The notes under the pieces were generated by a model. That model saw only the letters and a program-made list of their open reading frames with translations, did not search any database and was not told the DNA's origin. A stretch of DNA of 64,000 nucleotides from Saccharibacillus sp. CPCC 101409 (GTDB taxonomy: Bacteria > Bacillota > Bacilli > Paenibacillales > Paenibacillaceae). The stretch lies in the NCBI RefSeq assembly GCF_030518235.1, contig NZ_JAULSA010000001.1, positions 434,001 through 498,000 on the forward strand. Direction: 5' to 3'. The position numbers and the translations under genes are program-made. Numbering within the stretch: position 1 is the first letter of the stretch; each line of letters opens with the position of its first letter. Below, one piece after another: positions 39,815 through 49,122 of this stretch.

Positions 39815-40396
39815 ATGACTATCAGCCTCTCCAAAGGACAGCGCATCGACCTGACGAAAACAAATCCGGGACTCAAAAAAGTCGTGATCGGCCTCGGCTG
39901 GGATACGAACAAATACAGCAGCGGAATGGACTACGATCTGGACGCTTCGGTATTCCTGCTGCATGAGGACGGACGAGCCAAGGGAATCGAAGACTTCGTG
40001 TTCTACAACAATCCGAAAACGCCGAACGGCGCCGTCGTGCATACGGGCGACAACCGGACCGGCGAAGGCGAAGGCGACGACGAGCAGATCCTGGTCGATT
40101 TCTCGCTGGTGCCGCAAAACATTACGCGGCTGGGTATCACGGTCACGATTCACGACGCCGAAGCACGCTCGCAGAACTTCGGCCAGGTGTCGAACGCGTT
40201 CGTGCGCGTCGTGGACGACAGCGACAACCGCGAAGTGCTGCGCTACGATCTCGGCGAAGAATTTTCCGTGGAAACGGCCGTCGTCATCTGCGAACTGTAC
40301 CGCCAGGGCGAAGACTGGAAATTCCAGGCGATCGGTTCCGGCTTTGCGGGCGGCCTGGCAGCGCTGTGCAAAAACTACGGACTGGATGCTCAATAA
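39815..40396 (+). CDS. TerD-family protein (YceE-like)
   Basis: A 193-residue TerD domain with [11 protein letters not shown] and [14 protein letters not shown], so both calcium loops are complete. Closely related to the preceding gene (same length, same motifs). GGAGGAA precedes the ATG. Likely cytoplasmic, part of the membrane-associated Ter complex with TerB and TerC. Confidence 0.92.
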   Translation: MTISLSKGQRIDLTKTNPGLKKVVIGLGWDTNKYSSGMDYDLDASVFLLHEDGRAKGIEDFVFYNNPKTPNGAVVHTGDNRTGEGEGDDEQILVDFSLVPQNITRLGITVTIHDAEARSQNFGQVSNAFVRVVDDSDNREVLRYDLGEEFSVETAVVICELYRQGEDWKFQAIGSGFAGGLAALCKNYGLDAQ

Positions 40397-40454
40397 TCGG
40401 CGCGAAGCCGCTTGAACCGAACCGTGCAAATTCATGTGAAAGGCGGAATTGCGA

Positions 40455-42005
40455 GTGACGAGCACCATCATTAGAGGCCAAAAGGCCGATCTGACCAAAA
40501 CCAGCCCGGGGCTCGACCGGATCGTCGTCGGGATGGGCTGGCAGTCGGCGGCCGGGTTCGATATCGACTTCTCGGCTTTTCTGCTCGGCGCGAACTCCAA
40601 AGCGACGGCGGACGAAGATCTGATCTTCTACGGCAATCCGGCGGGCGCCGGCGGGGCGATGCAGCTTCAGACGGGCGCCCGCGCCGCTTACGCCGGGGCG
40701 ACGGACAACGAGCAGGTATCGATCTCGCTGAGCCGCGTTCCGGCGGCCTACGAGCGGATCGCGTTTACGCTGACGCTGTACGACGGCGAGCAGCGGAAGC
40801 AGAACTTTACGGGCGTGAACGGCGTGTACCTGCGCATCATCGACGAGCGCAGCGGCTCGGAACTGGTCCGCTTCACGCTGGACCGCACGTCCGGCGTCGA
40901 GACGGCGATCGTGGTCGGCGAACTGTACCGCTACAACGGCGAATGGAAATTCAGCGCCGTCGGCAGCGGTTATACGGGCGGACTCGAAGCGCTCTGCCGC
41001 AGCTTCGGCATCGACGTGCAGGCCGAAGCGGACCCTCAGCCGCCCCCGCCCGCGGCACAGCCGCCGGCTCCGGCGCCCGCTCCGCAGGCCCAGCCGGCCA
41101 AGCCCGCTGCGCCGGCGCCGTCGGCTTCGCCCGCGCAGCCGTTCAACCCGGCGTCTCCGGCTCCGCAGCCGCAGCCGGAGGGCAACCCCGCGCCGCGCAA
41201 TCTGGGCCGCCCGTCGCAGCAAAGCGGCGGAACGCCGCCCGTACCGCCCGCTTCGCAGGGCGGAGGCGGCTCCGCTTCGCCGCGGGTGATCCCGCCCGCG
41301 CCCGGCAGTTCCGCGCCGGCTCCGCAGGCCGGCGCCAATTCCGGTGGCGGCGCGTCTTCGTCGCCCGCGTCTTCTGCGGGAGCGCAGCCTCCCGCCGCGC
41401 CGAACCTGCAAAAGATCGAGCTGACCAAGCGCGGCGACAAGATCAGCCTGGAGAAGAAAGCGGGTTCCGATTCCATCGGCGAGATTCTGATCAATCTCAA
41501 CTGGAATCAGCGCGCAGGCGGCGGCTTCTTCGGCCGCACGACGGGCGTCGATCTCGACCTCGGCTGTTTGTTCGAGCTCAAGGACGGCTACAAAGGCACG
41601 GTCCAGGCGCTCGGACGCTCGTTCGGTTCGTTGAACGACGAGCCGTATATTCTGCTCGACGGCGACGACCGGACCGGCACCCGGGCCGGCGGCGAGAATA
41701 TGCGCATCAACGGCGCGCATCTGCGCGATATCAAGCGCATCGTCGTGTACGCCTTCATCTACGAAGGCGCGGCGAACTGGGCCCAGGCCGACGGCGTGGT
41801 CACGATCAAGCAGGGCGCAGGCCCCGATATCGTCGTTCGGCTGGACGAGCACGGCAGCCGCAAAGGCATGTGCGCCATCGCCATGATTACCAATGTGGAT
41901 GACCAAACGTTCAGCATCGAACGGCTGGTCGAATATTTCTCCGGACACCGCGAGGTCGACCAGGCTTACCGCTGGGGACTCCGCTGGACGACCGGCAGCA
42001 AATAA
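40455..42005 (+). CDS. TerD-TerA fusion protein with Pro/Ala-rich linker
   Basis: A 516-residue fusion. The N-terminal domain (about 1-190) is TerD-like (RGQKADLTKTSPGLDRIVVG, GFDIDFSAFLL), but the second calcium loop is eroded: where neighbours have [14 protein letters not shown] it has GARAAYAGATDNEQ. A 125-residue linker of Pro, Ala, Gly and Ser follows (about 195-318). The C-terminal domain (about 320-516, from LQKIELTKRGDKISLEKK) is TerA-like and keeps DGDDRTGTRAGGEN. I chose GTG at 40455 because AGGCGGA is spaced correctly for it; TTG 40449 is too close. The linker suggests two tethered domains, perhaps a scaffold. Confidence 0.85.
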   Translation: MTSTIIRGQKADLTKTSPGLDRIVVGMGWQSAAGFDIDFSAFLLGANSKATADEDLIFYGNPAGAGGAMQLQTGARAAYAGATDNEQVSISLSRVPAAYERIAFTLTLYDGEQRKQNFTGVNGVYLRIIDERSGSELVRFTLDRTSGVETAIVVGELYRYNGEWKFSAVGSGYTGGLEALCRSFGIDVQAEADPQPPPPAAQPPAPAPAPQAQPAKPAAPAPSASPAQPFNPASPAPQPQPEGNPAPRNLGRPSQQSGGTPPVPPASQGGGGSASPRVIPPAPGSSAPAPQAGANSGGGASSSPASSAGAQPPAAPNLQKIELTKRGDKISLEKKAGSDSIGEILINLNWNQRAGGGFFGRTTGVDLDLGCLFELKDGYKGTVQALGRSFGSLNDEPYILLDGDDRTGTRAGGENMRINGAHLRDIKRIVVYAFIYEGAANWAQADGVVTIKQGAGPDIVVRLDEHGSRKGMCAIAMITNVDDQTFSIERLVEYFSGHREVDQAYRWGLRWTTGSK

Positions 42006-42167
42006 TTTTACGCAAAGCAAACTGAACCGAATTCAACCAGAGCAGCCACCTACACTTTACGCACGACGGTTCGTTCCGCCCTTTGCCGAATGTCTGCCCG
42101 CATATGTGGAATGCCCGCAGGATCCGCAACAGGCCGCCTCTGGACCGCCTTGAAGGAGAGAAACAGC

Positions 42168-42965
42168 ATGGCGGACTTTTTTCAGAGTTTCTTCGGCAAT
42201 TTTGCCAACTACTTTCAATGGGAGCACGTAGGCGCTATTCTGAGCGAACCTGCGACCTGGGGTGTGATCGGCACGCTGATTATCCTCGAAGGCCTGCTGT
42301 CCGCGGACAATGCGCTGGTGCTGGCCGTCATGGTGCGCCACCTGCCGCCCGCTCAGCGCAAAAAGGCGCTGTTCTACGGGATTCTCGGCGCTTACGCTTT
42401 TCGGTTCGTGGCGATCGGGGTCGGGACTTTCCTGGTCAAGATCACCTGGGTCAAAGTGCTCGGCGGTTTGTATCTGCTGTGGATCGCGATGAGCAATCTG
42501 TTCGATCTCGAACTCCAGTGGAAACGGATCGGACGCGTGCCGCTGATTCCGAAGATCGGGCGCAAGCTCGCCGAGAACGAAGCCGAGGAAGTGGAAGAGA
42601 AGAATTACGGGTTCTGGAGAACGGTGCTCGCCGTCGAACTGATGGATATCGCGTTCAGTATCGACAGCGTGCTGGCCGCTTTCGGCATCAGCCAGGAAGT
42701 CTGGGTTCTGCTGCTCGGCGGCATGATCGGCGTCCTGATGATGCGGGGCGTCGCCCAGCTGTTCCTGAAGCTGCTGGAGAAATTCCCGGAGCTCGAACGC
42801 GCGGCGTTTATCCTGATTACGATTATCGGATTGAAAATGCTGGTAGCGGCGCTGTTCGATTATGAGCTTCCGCAGGGAATCTTCTACGCGCTGCTGCTGA
42901 TCGTATTCGGCGGCACGATTCTGCTCAGCTTTCTTCGTCAGCGCCGGCAGGTTCGTTCCGAATAA
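42168..42965 (+). CDS. TerC-family integral membrane protein (YceF-like)
   Basis: A 265-residue membrane protein with about seven helices. Conserved charged helices of TerC are present: EGLLSADNALVLAVMVRHLP and MDIAFSIDSVLAAFGIS, which carry the Asp residues thought to bind metal. TerC/YceF proteins anchor the Ter complex and have been linked to metal export and to loading of exoenzymes. AAGGAGAG precedes the ATG at 42168. It follows the TerD-TerA gene as in Ter operons. Confidence 0.93.
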   Translation: MADFFQSFFGNFANYFQWEHVGAILSEPATWGVIGTLIILEGLLSADNALVLAVMVRHLPPAQRKKALFYGILGAYAFRFVAIGVGTFLVKITWVKVLGGLYLLWIAMSNLFDLELQWKRIGRVPLIPKIGRKLAENEAEEVEEKNYGFWRTVLAVELMDIAFSIDSVLAAFGISQEVWVLLLGGMIGVLMMRGVAQLFLKLLEKFPELERAAFILITIIGLKMLVAALFDYELPQGIFYALLLIVFGGTILLSFLRQRRQVRSE

Positions 42966-43246
42966 AAATTTCCGTTCCAAAAGCGGTCCCGGCGCTTTCG
43001 AAGCGCCGGCATCCGCTGGTCTCGCAGGCCGATTCCCGACCCGGCTTTCGTTACGAAAAGCCGCGGCCGCGGAATTTTGCCGATCCCTCCGTATACGAAC
43101 AACTTTCCCGCTGTTTTGAGCGTTCAAGTGAAGCGGGCGGGTTTTTCGTATGCAAGGAGGGCTTTTTTTGGATACATGTACGGGCCTGCGGATATTGGCG
43201 GCTTGAAAGACAGGCGTATCGGATTTATATTTTGGGAGGAAGAACC

Positions 43247-44431
43247 ATGCGTTATTTCGATTACTTGTCCACGGAAGAAACTGAAAAGTTGTTTTATCTG
43301 GCTCCCGAACCGTTCTGCAACCGCTCGGATAAAAGTCTGCTCGCGCATGCGGTCGGAGCGGCGCTATACATGCCGGCGACGCGCCCGACGATCGCGCGCG
43401 ATCTCAGCACCGGCAAATACGAAGGATTGACCTCCACGGTGATCGATCTGGAAGACGCGGTCGGGGACCTCAAGCTGGAGGAAGCGGAAGAGTCGCTCGT
43501 TTCGCAGATCCGGCAGCTGCACGACTCCGCGTCCGACGGCCGGCTCGACGCCGAATTGCTGCCGCTGATCTTTGTCCGGATTCGTACGCCCGAGCAGGCG
43601 GAGCGCGTCCTGGACCGGCTGGGCCGAGCGGCTTCGCTGCTGACCGGGCTGGTGTTCCCCAAATTCGAAGCCCGCACGGGCGAGCTCTATCTGGAGCTGC
43701 TGCGCCGCTACAACGAGTCGCGTCCGGAAGGCCGCCCCGTTTTGTACGGAATGCCGATTCTGGAAAGCGCCGAGGTGATCTACGCGGAGACGCGCCAGAA
43801 CACACTGCTGGGCATCAAAGAACTGCTCGACCGCTACCGCGACTACGTACTGAATGTGCGCATCGGAGCGACCGATTTCTCCAGTTTGTTCGGACTGCGC
43901 CGCAAACCGGACATGACCATCTACGATATCGGCGTAATCCGCGACTGCGTGGCAAGCATCGTCAATCTGTTCGGGCGCGCAGGCGACGGGTATGTGATTT
44001 CCGGACCGGTCTGGGAGTATTTCAAAAGCGACCGGGTCATGAAGCCGCAGCTGCGGGAAACGCCTTTTCAGGAAACGGCGGGGCGTGAAGGACTCAAGGT
44101 GCGGATGCAGTATATCAACAAGTACGTGGACGGGCTGATCCGCGAAGTGGAACTGGACAAAGAAAACGGGATCGTCGGCAAAACGATTATCCATCCGACC
44201 CATATCTGCCCGGTTCAGGCGCTGTACACGGTGACGCACGAGGAATACGTCGACGCCGCCCATATTCTGGGCAGCAGCGGAGGACAGATCGGGGTCGTCA
44301 AAAGCGGTTACGACAATAAAATGAACGAGATCAAACCCCATCTCAACTGGGCTCGGCGCATCATGATCCGTTCGGAAATATACGGGGTGCTCAATGAAAA
44401 CCAGAACTACACCGCATTACTCGTCAGATAA
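43247..44431 (+). CDS. TIM-barrel C-C bond lyase of the Ter metabolite module (CitE/HpcH-like)
   Basis: A 394-residue enzyme of the HpcH/HpaI aldolase and citrate-lyase beta superfamily, in the version found in Ter operons. Useful motifs: YMPATRP, STVIDLEDAVGD (metal-binding Asp/Glu), VRIGATDFSSLFG and GKTIIHPTHICPVQ. Predicted to cleave or form a C-C bond in a small precursor. First of five enzymes that Anantharaman, Iyer and Aravind proposed to build a nucleoside-like metabolite. The ATG at 43247 follows GGGAGGAAG. It overlaps the next gene by 38 bases. Confidence 0.85.
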   Translation: MRYFDYLSTEETEKLFYLAPEPFCNRSDKSLLAHAVGAALYMPATRPTIARDLSTGKYEGLTSTVIDLEDAVGDLKLEEAEESLVSQIRQLHDSASDGRLDAELLPLIFVRIRTPEQAERVLDRLGRAASLLTGLVFPKFEARTGELYLELLRRYNESRPEGRPVLYGMPILESAEVIYAETRQNTLLGIKELLDRYRDYVLNVRIGATDFSSLFGLRRKPDMTIYDIGVIRDCVASIVNLFGRAGDGYVISGPVWEYFKSDRVMKPQLRETPFQETAGREGLKVRMQYINKYVDGLIREVELDKENGIVGKTIIHPTHICPVQALYTVTHEEYVDAAHILGSSGGQIGVVKSGYDNKMNEIKPHLNWARRIMIRSEIYGVLNENQNYTALLVR

Positions 44432-45959
44432 CGCGTCCTCGGCGGCCGGGAACGCGGCGAGCGAAGGAGACGCTTATACATACGACATGCCGGAAGGACT
44501 GACGGTCCGCGTCAGGCTGACTTCCAATCCGTTCGGGCTGCACCCGGACGATCTGTTTCGTATGGCGGCGCGCATCAACAAAAAGCGCAGCTTCCTGTTC
44601 GTGAGCCGGATTCTCGGCAAACATATTCCGGTGAATCCGCACAAGTCGCTGCTGGGCGGAGCGGCGCTCGCGCTGCTGTGGCAGCGGCGCCGGGCCGAAG
44701 AAGCCGGCGCGTCTTTCGTCTCCGGCGCCGAAACGGGAGCCGGGGCTGCCGCGGTCGAAGGAGCTTCGGCCTACGCGGCCTCGACGGCGGCGCGGGAAGC
44801 GGCCGCTTACAGCCTCGAAGACGTCTGCGAGGCGCTGCGGGGCGAAGCTTCGGCTTCGCGCGAACTGCATCGTCGGATGAAAGAGCATCCGCTGCATCTG
44901 GAAGAGCCGGCGCTGTTTATCGCTTTTGCGGAAACGGCGACCGCGCTCGGCCACGCGATGTACGACTGCTTCGCGGGCGAGACCCGCTTCCTGCATACGA
45001 CGCGCGAGGAGCTTGTCGGCGTAGAACCCGTACTGAGCTTCGAAGAAGAGCATTCCCATGCGACGGCGCACCGCTGCTACGCGCGCGAAGCGTCGTTCTT
45101 CAGCGGCGGAGACACCGTCGTGCTGGTGGACGACGAAGTGACCACCGGCAACACGGCGCTGAATATTATCCGCGATTTGCAGAGCAAGCACCCGCGGCGG
45201 CATTACGTCGTCGCCAGCCTGCTCGACTGGCGCGGAGCCGCCGACCGGGCGCGCTTCGCCGCGCTGGAAGCGGAGCTGGACATCGCGATCGAGACGCTGG
45301 CGCTGATCGAAGGCGAGATCCAAGTGGAAGGCGGGCCGGTCGAGCATCTGCCGCAGTCTTCGGCCGATCGCCGCGCGGACGGCGCGGGCGAAGTGCTGCG
45401 GCACGATCTGTCGCCGGTCTTCACGCATATTGCCGCGCCATCGGTCGATACGGCCGGAACAGTCTCGAACTGTCCGTATCTGGAACTGACGGGACGCTTC
45501 GGCATGTACGAGGGCGACAACGGCACGCTGGACGCGCAGGTTCGCGCGGCGGGAGCGCAGTTGGAAGCGCAGCGCCGCGGCGGCCGAACGCTCTGCATGG
45601 GCACGGGCGAATTTATGTATGTGCCGATGCGGATTGCGGCCGAAATGGGCGAGGGAGTGCTGTACCAATCCAGCACGCGCAGCCCGATTCATGTGCTGGA
45701 CGAGGACGGCTACGCGGTGCGCAGCAAGTTCCCGCACGTCTCGGCCGATGATCCGGACGTGGCGAACTTCTTCTATAACATTCCGGCAGGGGCCTACGAC
45801 GAGATTTTCGTCTTTTTGGAACGGATGCCGGCCGAAGACCATCTGCGGCCGCTGCTCGGCGCTCTGGAGAGCACCGGCGTTCCGGTGATTCATCTGGTCT
45901 TCGCCGGTACGGCCGGAGATGCGCTTATACAGGAGGATAACTCATATGTTGAACGATAA
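44394..45959 (+). CDS. Phosphoribosyltransferase with C-terminal TRSP domain
   Basis: A 521-residue enzyme. The N-terminal PRTase part has the PRPP-binding loop VVLVDDEVTTGNTALN (about 242-257) and an N-terminal ADP-ribose-like YDMPEGLTVRVRLTSNPFG; a variable Ala-rich insert lies at about 100-140. The C-terminal part from about residue 355 fits the TRSP domain (NCPYLELTGRFG, ARSPIHVLDED-like strings). This combination is typical of Ter metabolite operons and is thought to attach or remove a phosphoribosyl group. Overlaps the lyase before and the StiP gene after. Confidence 0.82.
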   Translation: MKTRTTPHYSSDNASSAAGNAASEGDAYTYDMPEGLTVRVRLTSNPFGLHPDDLFRMAARINKKRSFLFVSRILGKHIPVNPHKSLLGGAALALLWQRRRAEEAGASFVSGAETGAGAAAVEGASAYAASTAAREAAAYSLEDVCEALRGEASASRELHRRMKEHPLHLEEPALFIAFAETATALGHAMYDCFAGETRFLHTTREELVGVEPVLSFEEEHSHATAHRCYAREASFFSGGDTVVLVDDEVTTGNTALNIIRDLQSKHPRRHYVVASLLDWRGAADRARFAALEAELDIAIETLALIEGEIQVEGGPVEHLPQSSADRRADGAGEVLRHDLSPVFTHIAAPSVDTAGTVSNCPYLELTGRFGMYEGDNGTLDAQVRAAGAQLEAQRRGGRTLCMGTGEFMYVPMRIAAEMGEGVLYQSSTRSPIHVLDEDGYAVRSKFPHVSADDPDVANFFYNIPAGAYDEIFVFLERMPAEDHLRPLLGALESTGVPVIHLVFAGTAGDALIQEDNSYVER

Positions 45960-47091
45960 AATCATGGCTAAACCGCTGCCGACGCCGGAGCGGCTCGGCA
46001 GCTACAATCCCGAAGACGTGGTTTTCCTGCTCAAAGACCTGAGCGAAGCGAAGCTTGAGCGCGGGACGGAAGACCGCGAGGAAGCGATTCAGGGAGGCAC
46101 GCATTATTCCGAGATGCTGCCGGTGGAATATCGGCCGACGCCGGAATATCTGGCGCTGTTCCACGAGACGCTGGAAACGACGGCGCGCAAAGTCGCGCTG
46201 GCGGCCGGGATCGTCTCGGAGCGTCTGGCGGCCCGCCACGGCACCGACTTCGTGCTGGCTTCGCTGGCCCGGGCGGGCACGCCGATCGGCATCCTGATCA
46301 AGCGTTATATCAAGGAAGCCTACGGCGGCGACCTGCCGCACTACAGCATCTCGATTATCCGCGGCCGGGGCATCGACGAGAACGCCGTGCTGTATATGCT
46401 GCGCGAGCATCCGGGGCGGCGGATTCAATTCGTCGACGGCTGGACCGGCAAAGGCGCGATCCGCAAAGTGCTGGCGGAAGCCAAAGAGACCCTGTTCTCC
46501 AAATACGGCATCGGGCTCGACGACGATCTGGCCGTGCTGGCCGATCCCGGGCACTGCTCGGAAACGTTCGGCACGCGCGAAGACTTCCTGATTCCGAGCG
46601 CCTGCCTGAACTCGACGGTCTCCGGTTTGATGAGCCGGACCGTGCTGCGAAGCGACCTCATCGGACCGGACGACTTCCACGGAGCCAAGTATTACCGCGA
46701 ATGGCTGCCCGAAGACGTATCGAATCTGTTCGTCGACCGCGTGGCCTCCTGCTTCGGCGAGATTCAAGAATATGCGCGGCGCGAGGCGGCGGAACTTGAA
46801 CGGCTGCCGGAAGCGAACGAATCCACCTGGCAGGGGATGAAGGACATCGCCCGCATCCAGCAGGATTACGGGATCGAAGACGTCAATCTGGTGAAGCCGG
46901 GCGTGGGCGAAACGACGCGGGTGCTGCTGCGGCGGGTGCCGTGGAAGATTCTCGTCGACCGGCTGGACAATCCGAATCTGCGGCATATTCTGCTGCTGGC
47001 CGAAGACCGCGGCGTGCCGGTGGAGGTATATCCCGAATTGACTTATTCCTGCTGCGGGATCATCAAGCCGCTGAAGGGGGCCGCCGAATGA
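45946..47091 (+). CDS. StiP-like PRTase with C-terminal PELOTA domain
   Basis: A 381-residue protein. N-terminal orotate-PRTase-like fold: LASLARAGTPIGILIKR and IQFVDGWTGKGAIRKVL, a PRPP-loop variant. C-terminal PELOTA-type RNA-binding-like domain (about 325-381: RHILLLAEDRGVPVEVY and YSCCGIIKPL). It is often called cysteine protease StiP in databases, but domain analysis points to a second phosphoribosyltransferase. AGGAGGATA precedes the ATG; it overlaps the TRSP gene by 14 bases and the HAD gene by 4. Confidence 0.82.
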   Translation: MLNDKIMAKPLPTPERLGSYNPEDVVFLLKDLSEAKLERGTEDREEAIQGGTHYSEMLPVEYRPTPEYLALFHETLETTARKVALAAGIVSERLAARHGTDFVLASLARAGTPIGILIKRYIKEAYGGDLPHYSISIIRGRGIDENAVLYMLREHPGRRIQFVDGWTGKGAIRKVLAEAKETLFSKYGIGLDDDLAVLADPGHCSETFGTREDFLIPSACLNSTVSGLMSRTVLRSDLIGPDDFHGAKYYREWLPEDVSNLFVDRVASCFGEIQEYARREAAELERLPEANESTWQGMKDIARIQQDYGIEDVNLVKPGVGETTRVLLRRVPWKILVDRLDNPNLRHILLLAEDRGVPVEVYPELTYSCCGIIKPLKGAAE

Positions 47092-47912
47092 TCTTCGCGA
47101 GCGATCTCGACCGGACGCTGATTTATTCCAAACGCGCGATGGGCGGCAGTCACGACGAAGCTTCGGTCATTCCGGTGGAACTGTATCAGGGGCAGCATAT
47201 CTCGTTTATCTCGCCGGAGACGGCTCGGCTGCTGTCCGAGCTTGCGAAAACGGCGCTGTTCGTGCCCGTTACGACGCGGACGATCGAGCAGTACGAACGC
47301 ATTTTCTATATCCGGGAAACGCTGAATCCGCAGTACGCGGTGACGAGCAACGGCGGCAATGTGCTGGTGGACGGCAAACCCGACCCCGACTGGCAGCGTC
47401 ATGTGGCCGAAGCGCTGGCCCGCAGCGAAGACGCGGAGAAAGTGATCGAAGCGTTCGATCGCATCTCTTCGCCTCATTGGGTCAAGTCTTACCGCCACTC
47501 CGACAATTTGTTCTACTCCGTTATTCTGGACCGCGAAAAGATGCCGCTGGACGTTGTCGAGCAGTTTCGGCAGGAATTGGCCGCGATGAAGTGGAATCTG
47601 TCCGTACAGGGACGCAAAATGTACCTGGTGCCGGACGGCGTCAGCAAGGGAGCGGCGCTGCTGCATGTCAAAGAGCGCACGGGTGCGTCGCGAATCGCCG
47701 CTTCCGGCGACTCGCTGCTGGACGAAAGCCTGCTGAAAGCGGCGGACTTCGCCATCGTTCCGCGCCACGGCGAGATTTATGCGGCTTATATGGAATCGGG
47801 CGTTTATACGTTTACCGAACGGGACGGCATGGGCGCCGCGGAAGACCTGATCGTCAAAGTGTCCGAATGGTTCGCGCGCCCGCCCGAAGAAGTCGGTCTG
47901 CCGCGTCCTTGA
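47088..47912 (+). CDS. HAD-superfamily phosphatase of the Ter module
   Basis: A 274-residue HAD hydrolase: motif I SDLDRTLIYS, motif II VPVTTRT, Lys motif VSKGAALLH and motif IV SGDSLLDE. The cap between motifs II and III is of the C2 (Cof-like, sucrose-phosphate-phosphatase) type. It would dephosphorylate the product of the PRTase steps. Its ATG overlaps the StiP-like stop codon (ATGA), so the enzymes are translationally coupled. Confidence 0.85.
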   Translation: MIFASDLDRTLIYSKRAMGGSHDEASVIPVELYQGQHISFISPETARLLSELAKTALFVPVTTRTIEQYERIFYIRETLNPQYAVTSNGGNVLVDGKPDPDWQRHVAEALARSEDAEKVIEAFDRISSPHWVKSYRHSDNLFYSVILDREKMPLDVVEQFRQELAAMKWNLSVQGRKMYLVPDGVSKGAALLHVKERTGASRIAASGDSLLDESLLKAADFAIVPRHGEIYAAYMESGVYTFTERDGMGAAEDLIVKVSEWFARPPEEVGLPRP

Positions 47913-48016
47913 GCCGATAAACGAAACCATCCGCCCCGCAGCGCCGTAATACACGGTAATTCCCGCTCTTTGAACGTTATGTTCGCCAATAATTTCTGGA
48001 TAGAGGAAGATGAACG

Positions 48017-49066
48017 ATGAAAAAGATATGGCTGAACCGCTGGTTCTCCGTCGCCTACCATTACGTCAATTTGATTCGCGGCAACGAGGACGGCAAGCAG
48101 TTCGTTTTTTACGGCACGCATCCCAATATCGACCACGTTTCGCTGAGCGCCTGCGATTTCAAAGAAACGGAACCCGAAGTCGAAGGCGAAGAGTATATCC
48201 GTTTCTGCCTGGACTTCTGCAAGCGCAACGGGATCGATCTGTTTATTCCGCGTCTGCATATGGAATTGATCGCGCATCATCTGGACCGCTTCGAAGAGAT
48301 CGGCACGCGCGTAATGGTCTGCGGCAATATCGAACTGCTGGAGAGCATGATGAACAAAGAGAAATTCTATCTGTCGCTCGAAGGCAAAGGCGTCGTGGAT
48401 ATTCCGGAATACCGGGTGGTCAATACGGCGGAAGGCTTTGCCGACGCTTACCGCGAGCTGTCGCAAAGCGGAAGCCGGGTCTGCTTCAAGCCGACCGAGT
48501 CGGAAGGCGGAATGGGCTTTCGCATCATCAAGGAAGGCAGCGGCGATCCGCTGAAAGAATTGTACGGCTGGGTCACGCTGGAGACGACGTTCGACGAAGC
48601 GTACCGGACACTGTCGTCGGTCGAGCGCTTCGACGATCTGATGGTCATGGAAATGCTCGAAGACGAAGAATACAGCATCGACTGCCTGGCGGACGCCGAA
48701 GGCCGTCTGCTGACGGCGATTCCGCGCCGCAAGTCGGAAGGCCGCGTGTATCATCTGGAACAATCCGGAGAACTGCTGGCCCTGTCGAACCGGATTGCGG
48801 AAAATTGCCGCATTCCCTATGCTTTTAATATTCAGGTGAAGTACAATAAAGGTGTGCCCAAATTGCTCGAAATCAACCCGCGCATGTCCGGCGGTTTGTA
48901 TATTACCTGTTTGTCCGGCGTGAATATCCCGTATCTGGCCGTTCAGGCCGCGTTCGGGGAAGAATGCCGGCCGCCCGAGCCGGAATTCGGCATCAAGGCG
49001 AGCTATGTCGAGCAGGCGGTGCGGCTGGACCGCTTTTCCCCGGAATCGGGGACGCCGCAGCTTTAG
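48017..49066 (+). CDS. ATP-grasp enzyme of the Ter module
   Basis: A 349-residue ATP-grasp ligase. CFKPTESEGGMGFRI (about 155-170) is the ATP-grasping loop, and LEINPRMSGGLY near residue 290 holds the Mg-binding Glu and Asn. Similar ligases in Ter operons are predicted to add an amino acid or amine to the metabolite. AGAGGAAG precedes the start; about 100 bases separate it from the HAD gene. Confidence 0.85.
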   Translation: MKKIWLNRWFSVAYHYVNLIRGNEDGKQFVFYGTHPNIDHVSLSACDFKETEPEVEGEEYIRFCLDFCKRNGIDLFIPRLHMELIAHHLDRFEEIGTRVMVCGNIELLESMMNKEKFYLSLEGKGVVDIPEYRVVNTAEGFADAYRELSQSGSRVCFKPTESEGGMGFRIIKEGSGDPLKELYGWVTLETTFDEAYRTLSSVERFDDLMVMEMLEDEEYSIDCLADAEGRLLTAIPRRKSEGRVYHLEQSGELLALSNRIAENCRIPYAFNIQVKYNKGVPKLLEINPRMSGGLYITCLSGVNIPYLAVQAAFGEECRPPEPEFGIKASYVEQAVRLDRFSPESGTPQL

Positions 49067-49122
49067 AATTCAACGGTCCGGCATGCGCAGCCAACCCGCT
49101 ATCAAGCTGGAGGTGTTAAAGC

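Noticed and set aside
43203-43231. TTGAAA-17-TATATT promoter before the lyase gene
   Set aside because: The transcript would start inside the ribosome binding site of the gene at 43247, so it cannot serve it.
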